Shown here: piece after piece, positions 59,624-64,000 of the stretch
How positions within the stretch are numbered: the stretch's first letter is position 1
Layout of the letters: the number at the start of each line of letters is the position of its first letter
Source: UBA6115 sp964346355
GTDB lineage: Bacteria; Bacillota; Clostridia; Christensenellales; Aristaeellaceae
Direction of reading: 5' to 3'
Assembly: GCA_964346355.1 (NCBI GenBank)
Contig: CAYFUH010000004.1
Span: 15,425 to 79,424 of the forward strand
DNA length: 64,000 nucleotides
The notes under the pieces: generated by a model
Told to the model about the DNA's origin: nothing
The model's database searches: none
The model's input: only the letters and a program-made list of their open reading frames with translations
Made by a program: the position numbers and the translations under genes

Positions 59624-60505
59624 TCACTTCATGTCACTGAGCTGGATGCCCAGAAGGATGTCTTCCTGGAAATAGGAGTAGATGAGTAAAGCCGGCAGGA
59701 TGTACAGCGCGGCCGCGGCGAACACCACACCCTGTTCATTGGAGCTGAAGGTGTTGAACATCACCGACAGCGGCATGAGATGCTGGGTGTTGGACAGGTA
59801 AATCAGGGGCTGTTCCACCAGGTTCCAGCTGTCCGCGAAGGACAAGGCGGCCGCAGCGCCCAAAATGGGTTTTGACAGGGGCAGCACCACATGGAAGAAG
59901 CTGCGGATGGTGCCCGCGCCGTCCATGAGTCCGGCCTCCATCATCTCCCCCGGGATGCTGATCATGAACTGCCGCACCAGGAAGATATAAAACGGGGAGA
60001 ACATGATGGGCAAAATGACCGCCCAGGGCGTGTTCATCAGCCCCAGGGCGCGCATGGTCAGGACGCTTGGTGCCATGGTGACCTGGAAGGGCAGCAGCAT
60101 GAGCATCAAAATCATGAAGAACAGCAGCTCGCGCCCCTTGAACCGAAAGCGGCTAAGCGCGTAGGCGATGGTGGGGATGAAGATGACCTGTCCGATGAGG
60201 ATGGCGCCGGTGTACTTGACGGAGTTCATGAACAGCTGCAGGTAGACCGGCTTGTCAATGAGCAGATCGTAGTACTGGCGCAGGGACACGATGGCCGGCG
60301 CCAGCAGGATGTCCATCCACTTGCCCGCCTCGTAGTTGTTGCGCGTGTCAAGGAACGCCTTCATCTCTGACATCGGGAAGAAGGAATACAGGAAGGTGAG
60401 CACCAGCGGCAAGAGCACCAGCGCGCAGATGATGACAAGCAGCGCGTAGCTGATGACGCGGCCGGCTTTGGGCCGCCTGCGCTTCACGTGAACCTTAGCG
60501 GTCAA
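59624..60505 (-). CDS. Carbohydrate ABC transporter permease, MalG type
   Basis: 293 residues with six hydrophobic segments. The EAA loop is visible as EMMEAGLMDGAGTIRSFFHVVLPLSKP near 190-215, which contacts the ATPase. The likely start is TTG 60505, overlapping the MalF-type gene by 11 bp; GTG 60490 is an alternative. The frame is open upstream but that part is antisense-like. It forms a heteromeric channel with the upstream permease. No MsmX-like ATPase is in the operon; such importers often share one encoded elsewhere. Confidence 0.88.
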   Translation of the reverse strand: MTAKVHVKRRRPKAGRVISYALLVIICALVLLPLVLTFLYSFFPMSEMKAFLDTRNNYEAGKWMDILLAPAIVSLRQYYDLLIDKPVYLQLFMNSVKYTGAILIGQVIFIPTIAYALSRFRFKGRELLFFMILMLMLLPFQVTMAPSVLTMRALGLMNTPWAVILPIMFSPFYIFLVRQFMISIPGEMMEAGLMDGAGTIRSFFHVVLPLSKPILGAAAALSFADSWNLVEQPLIYLSNTQHLMPLSVMFNTFSSNEQGVVFAAAALYILPALLIYSYFQEDILLGIQLSDMK

Positions 60506-61346
60506 TGCCTCGCACCCCCTTCCTGGCATACAGCATGGCGAAGAACACCAGCACGATAATGGCAAAGGAGTAGGCCGCGGTGGTCACGTCCTGGTACTCC
60601 AGTTTGGAGAAGCGGTTGTTCATGAAGTGCTGCAGGGTGTAGACCTCATCGCGCGGGTAGGCGCCGCCGATGAAATAGACCTCTTTAAAGATCTTGAAGG
60701 CGTTGACCCAGGCCAGCACGAATACCAAAAAGGCGGTGGGCAAGACCAGGGGCATGGTGATGGACAGCGCCTGGCGTGTGTGCCCCGCGCCTTCCAGGCG
60801 CGCGAACTCGTAATACTCATCCGGCACCGACTGCAAGGCGGCAGAGAAGATGACGACGGAGAAGCCGATGTTCTTCCAGACGTAGAGCAGCACAATGGGC
60901 ACGCGCAGCATGCCGGACTCCAGCCACATCACCCGCTCTATGCCCAGCAAGGTCACCAGCCGGTTGACCACCCCGCCGTAATCAAACAGGACCATCCAGA
61001 TGATCAGGAGGGCGGAGGAGGGCACCAGGTAGGGCATGAGCAGGATGTTGCGGAAGGGCAGGCTGCGCTCCCGCAGGGACTTTAACATAATAGACAGGAT
61101 GAAGCTGAGCACGAAAATGAGCGGTGCGCTGATTAAGGACAACTCCAGGGAGTTGCGCATGCCCTTTTGGAAGGCCGCGTTGGCAAACACCCGCTGGTAG
61201 TTGGCAAACCAGACGATGTTGTTGTTGATGGTGCCGTCGGTCATGCTGAAATAGATGCCGCCGATGAAGGGCACCAGGTGAAACAACAGCAGCCCCAGCA
61301 GACCTGGCAGTAAAAAGAGCCATAAGCTCTTCTTTTTGGTGAACAT
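60495..61346 (-). CDS. Carbohydrate ABC transporter permease, MalF/UgpA type
   Basis: 283 residues with six hydrophobic segments, starting MFTKKKSLWLFLLPGLLGL. EAA loop: EYYEFARLEGAGHTRQALSITMPLVLP near 178-204. Weak RBS (GAGCGAC). It lies 123 bp after the large binding-protein gene, the gap holding a GC-rich hairpin. Imports the ligand of the neighbouring propeller-fused binding protein; the sugar is unknown. Confidence 0.9.
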   Translation of the reverse strand: MFTKKKSLWLFLLPGLLGLLLFHLVPFIGGIYFSMTDGTINNNIVWFANYQRVFANAAFQKGMRNSLELSLISAPLIFVLSFILSIMLKSLRERSLPFRNILLMPYLVPSSALLIIWMVLFDYGGVVNRLVTLLGIERVMWLESGMLRVPIVLLYVWKNIGFSVVIFSAALQSVPDEYYEFARLEGAGHTRQALSITMPLVLPTAFLVFVLAWVNAFKIFKEVYFIGGAYPRDEVYTLQHFMNNRFSKLEYQDVTTAAYSFAIIVLVFFAMLYARKGVRGIDR

Positions 61347-61428
61347 GTCGCTCGCTTTCCCCTGCGCTGCGCTTGACTGGCAGGTTCATGAGTGGGTTGG
61401 GTACAGCAGTATTACAACATATCCCGCC

Positions 61429-61451
61429 GGCCTGCCCGCCATGGACAGGCC
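61429..61451 (-). other. GC-rich intercistronic hairpin without U-tract
   Basis: On the minus strand, GGCCTGTCC and GGGCAGGCC pair (9 bp, one G-U) around ATGGC, between the binding-protein gene and its permease. Comparable to the hairpin at 1778-1800; likely sets the ratio of binding protein to permease. Confidence 0.6.
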
Positions 61452-61469
61452 AGCGAAAAAAGGATCAGA

Positions 61470-63815
61470 TTATTGATATTCCATGCGCACCAGGCGCACC
61501 TTGTCGTCCAGCTGCCGGATGAACTGGTCCATGGTGATGGCGCCCTGGGTGAACTGGTTTAACAGCTCGTACTCATCATTCACCGCCTGATATTGGGCGT
61601 TGCCCAGGCCGTTTGAGATAAACATCTTGCGCATGACGTCCCGCAGCATGTCAATGTCCCGCTGCGGGGCTAAGAACCTGCCCTCTTCCTGATAGCGCTT
61701 TTGGCTTTCTTGCATGTAGCGGTAGTTCTCCTCCAGGCTGCTCTTCTCGGCGCCCTCCGCCCGCTCCATGGCTTCCTTCACCTGTTGCACCATGTGTTCC
61801 TGCATTTTGAGGCCTTCCTCGTACTTGGGGTTTTCAACAGGCGCAGTCCAGGTTTTGTCAAAGGCTACCCGGTCCAATATGTTCAGTTTTTTAATGTAGT
61901 GTTCAATAAAACGGGTGGCTGCTTCCTTATTTTTGCTGGTAGACAGCACAGCCAGCAGGTTCATGTCCGCGCGGCTATACGCCTTGCCACCTTCCTCAAA
62001 TGGCAGGATCAGCGGGATATACTGCCGGTCGCCTGAGTTGTTCTGCCCAACGGAGTACTGGGGTTCAAAGCCCATGCCTGTCTCCAGCAGCTGTTTTTTT
62101 TGCCATTCGTCCTGCATGGCTGCCTGTCCTTCCGGCGTACGCCAGTCAATCTTGCCGCCGCCATCGGACTGAATGCTCTGGACCTTCTGCAAAATCTCCC
62201 GGAATGAGGGGGTATCAAACACCAATTCCTGCCCGGCGGCAAGCGCCGTATCAACATACGCGTTGAGCACGGTGCGCATCAGCTCGGTTTTGACGTAGTC
62301 CGAATCGGAGCTGCTGAGGCGGAACTCTGGCAGCTCCTCCGCCAGGTGGTCATACCAGTCCACATACAGGTCCACCAGTTCGGGGATGGTCTTAGGGATG
62401 GTCAGCCCGGCTGCTTCGAAATTTTTAACATAGGCGGACACCGGGAACAGCATCAAGGTTGCCGGCACGGCGTAGATGCCGTCATTTCTGGTCACCCCCA
62501 GCCTGAACCCTTCTTCCAACTTGCTTGTGTGCTCACTGATGAGGGCGCTGCCGGACAGGTCAGCCAGGTAGCCTTTTTCAATCAATTTGTCCAGGTCAAA
62601 GACATAGGTGCCCATAATCATCAGGTCAAAATTGACAGCGCCTGTGATGAACAGGGTAGCCAGCTGCTCACCGTTGATGGATTGCTCCTTGAGGGTATCG
62701 TCCCGGCGCAGCACCACATCATCCATTTCCATCAGGACATTTTGCAGAATATTGCCGTCGTCCAAACTGCCGGTGATCGTCAGCACATTGACGCCCTCAA
62801 GGCCTTTTTCATCCTTTTGGCGCAGGAAGATGTTGTTGTAGTGGGCAATAATGAGGTGATCCTGCCCGAAGGGCTGGATGCCGCCGGAGAGGCTGCTGCC
62901 CATGCTGCCATAGGTGGGCAAATACCCGATGAGACGCTTGGTTTTGAAATGGTCATAGCGCAGCACATCGGTGGTGGTGTGGGTATAGAGGCTGTCTGTC
63001 TGCGCGTCATAATAAATGGCGCTGACCGAGCCGGACTGGTCGTTATATACCATCGCCAGGTCCAAATCCTCCGTGCTGTCCGTAACCGGGTCAAATTTGA
63101 CCAATTGGGGCGGGATAAGCTCAAAAGTCTGCGGGTCATAGGCGTTCAACGGATCATGCCGCACAGCCAGGAATTTGCCGTCACGGTAGGGTGTCATCTG
63201 CTGCAGGTGACGGGTTTTGTAGGCCGTTTTCTCACCGGTTGCCAGGTTAAAGCTGTATAGTTCAGTGACGCCCTCATCGTAATTGGGGTGGCGAATAAAG
63301 AGCTGGCCGTTTGCAATGAGCACGAAAAGGGGCTGAAGCGTATAGAAGGTGGGGCCGCTCTCCTCCAAAAACTCGGACAAGTCCAGCTTGATGGGATTGC
63401 CAAACTCCAACTTGTCCTTGTTTGCCGTTAAGGTGAACAGGCTTTGCTTATACAAGTCCAGCGCGTACAGCTGCTGCCCGTCAGACACCAGCTGGTGGAT
63501 TTCCGCTTCCCGCGCATCCAGGTTTTCCCTGGTGGGGAGGGTGGGATACAACTCAAACGCTGCCAGCTGAACCGGCGCTGTATCCCCCTTTGTGTAGGAA
63601 AAAAACGCTTTGCGGCTTTTGACATAGACCGTGTCGCCCACCACGGCGACGGTGTGAATATAGTCCTCGTTCTCAAACAGGCTGCTGCCAAAGACGTTGG
63701 TGCGCGGTTTGTCCTGTGCCCCTGCGATGGGGACAAACGGGACCAGGCAGAGCATGAGCAGCAGGGCAAGAACCCGGGTGAGGGCCGATTGCCCATTTTG
63801 AGTGTTTGATTTCAA
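61470..63815 (-). CDS. Solute-binding protein fused to an N-terminal propeller-like domain
   Basis: 781 residues, about twice the usual size. TTG 63815 is the start: AGGAGGT lies at seven bases; the frame extends to 63836 through the RBS. The signal peptide ends near GA-QDK, with no lipobox. Residues 30-330 contain repeated units (VAVVGDTVYVKSRKAFFSY, HQLVSDGQQLYALDLYK, QPLFVLIANGQLFIR, VSAIYYDAQTDSLYTH) like a beta-propeller. From about 340 a family 1 sugar-binding fold follows (NVLTITGSLDD, GIYAVPATLMLFPVSAYVK), ending LVRMEYQ. It leads the operon with both permeases, HlyD-like and MacB-like genes. Substrate unknown. Confidence 0.82.
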   Translation of the reverse strand: MKSNTQNGQSALTRVLALLLMLCLVPFVPIAGAQDKPRTNVFGSSLFENEDYIHTVAVVGDTVYVKSRKAFFSYTKGDTAPVQLAAFELYPTLPTRENLDAREAEIHQLVSDGQQLYALDLYKQSLFTLTANKDKLEFGNPIKLDLSEFLEESGPTFYTLQPLFVLIANGQLFIRHPNYDEGVTELYSFNLATGEKTAYKTRHLQQMTPYRDGKFLAVRHDPLNAYDPQTFELIPPQLVKFDPVTDSTEDLDLAMVYNDQSGSVSAIYYDAQTDSLYTHTTTDVLRYDHFKTKRLIGYLPTYGSMGSSLSGGIQPFGQDHLIIAHYNNIFLRQKDEKGLEGVNVLTITGSLDDGNILQNVLMEMDDVVLRRDDTLKEQSINGEQLATLFITGAVNFDLMIMGTYVFDLDKLIEKGYLADLSGSALISEHTSKLEEGFRLGVTRNDGIYAVPATLMLFPVSAYVKNFEAAGLTIPKTIPELVDLYVDWYDHLAEELPEFRLSSSDSDYVKTELMRTVLNAYVDTALAAGQELVFDTPSFREILQKVQSIQSDGGGKIDWRTPEGQAAMQDEWQKKQLLETGMGFEPQYSVGQNNSGDRQYIPLILPFEEGGKAYSRADMNLLAVLSTSKNKEAATRFIEHYIKKLNILDRVAFDKTWTAPVENPKYEEGLKMQEHMVQQVKEAMERAEGAEKSSLEENYRYMQESQKRYQEEGRFLAPQRDIDMLRDVMRKMFISNGLGNAQYQAVNDEYELLNQFTQGAITMDQFIRQLDDKVRLVRMEYQ

Positions 63816-63929
63816 GAGGATACCTCCTTTTTCCAAGACAGAAGTGACTGTCGCTATAAAATAGACGATGCGCAGGCGCGATTTGTTTCAAGTCTGTGTA
63901 AACTTACTGGGACGGTTTTTGCCCACTCC
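63816..63929 (-). other. Short gap between tandem binding-protein genes
   Basis: 114 bp with the ribosome site of the downstream gene (63822-63828), a small inverted repeat GACAG/CTGTC (63837-63852) and no clear promoter or terminator, so the two genes are probably co-transcribed. Confidence 0.4.
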
Positions 63930-64000
63930 CTATTGGTATTCCATCCGCACCAGGCGCAGTTTATCGTCGGTCTGTTTGATGAAGTGATCCAGGGTGATGG
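63930..64000 (-). CDS. C-terminal end of a second, paralogous solute-binding protein (5' part off the window)
   Basis: The last 22 residues (ITLDHFIKQTDDKLRLVRMEYQ without its first two is the end) and TAG stop at 63930-63932. They match the end of the downstream protein (AITMDQFIRQLDDKVRLVRMEYQ region) at most positions, including the identical LVRMEYQ tail. A tandem duplicate therefore lies just upstream of the propeller-fused gene in the same direction. Confidence 0.85.
   Translation of the reverse strand, partial: ITLDHFIKQTDDKLRLVRMEYQ

Noticed and set aside
62346..63260. 304-codon plus-strand frame opposite the propeller-fused binding protein
   Set aside because: No RBS or domain; the minus-strand protein has a signal peptide and coherent fold.
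1..64000. CRISPR arrays, insertion sequences, prophage or integrases
   Set aside because: No regularly spaced repeats, transposase motifs or phage genes were seen on either strand.

Overview
This window is chromosomal DNA from a GC-rich member of the Bacillota, probably of the Clostridia. The evidence is strong AGGAGG-type ribosome sites, several TTG/GTG starts, the B. subtilis-like floA-nfeD and purR/prs/pth/mfd gene sets, a Bacillus-type SOS box in front of uvrA, and near-consensus sigma-A promoters. A placement near Christensenellales is only a guess. There are no insertion sequences, phage genes or CRISPR arrays. Coding density is very high, and no gene-free stretch exceeds 300 bp.

Layout: bases 1-3460 (minus strand) are part of a sugar-uptake locus, with one solute-binding protein and a very large, truncated one carrying two beta-sandwich-like repeats. 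Bases 3744-6274 hold a fatty-acid-kinase-like/DegV fusion coupled to a DUF1295 membrane protein. Bases 6342-17719 hold malic enzyme, an MFS carrier with an RlmI-type methyltransferase, glnS and gltX in tandem, an HPr-like protein without the active-site histidine, a GNAT/GH130/M19-dipeptidase operon, and mutY with a DUF3783 gene. A tRNA-Trp with its own promoter and terminator lies at 17823-17896.

Bases 17913-28643 hold a secreted protein of unknown role, a HAD phosphatase, rplS, the nfeD-floA operon, a family-4 uracil-DNA glycosylase, a nucleotidyltransferase, DegV and TtcA-like genes, an IMPase and a PHP phosphatase. Bases 28164-37038 are a nucleotide and genome-maintenance block: a secreted protein, an unusual PRPP synthetase and two small membrane proteins on one strand, facing purR-pth-mfd on the other, with a candidate PurBox pair between them.

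Bases 37090-51063 hold uraA behind a leader-peptide/terminator arrangement that looks like an attenuator, a zur-znuACB zinc operon, uvrA with an overlapping zinc-ribbon gene, RNA-modification genes, PatB and PepV homologues, an orphan DUF1667 gene and manA. Bases 51124-54049 encode a three-subunit proton-translocating transhydrogenase (pntAA-pntAB-pntB). Bases 54292-57015 are a divergent GH4 alpha-galactosidase/MFS pair sharing an inverted repeat.

The most unusual region is 57022-64000 (minus strand): a propeller-like domain fused to a solute-binding protein, two sugar-ABC permeases, a HlyD/MacA-like adaptor and a MacB-like permease with no ATPase, plus the tail of a second tandem paralogue at the right edge. 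This is the best candidate for an undescribed system. The binding proteins and other exported proteins here appear to have ordinary signal peptides or a plain membrane anchor rather than lipoboxes. That is unexpected for a single-membrane bacterium.
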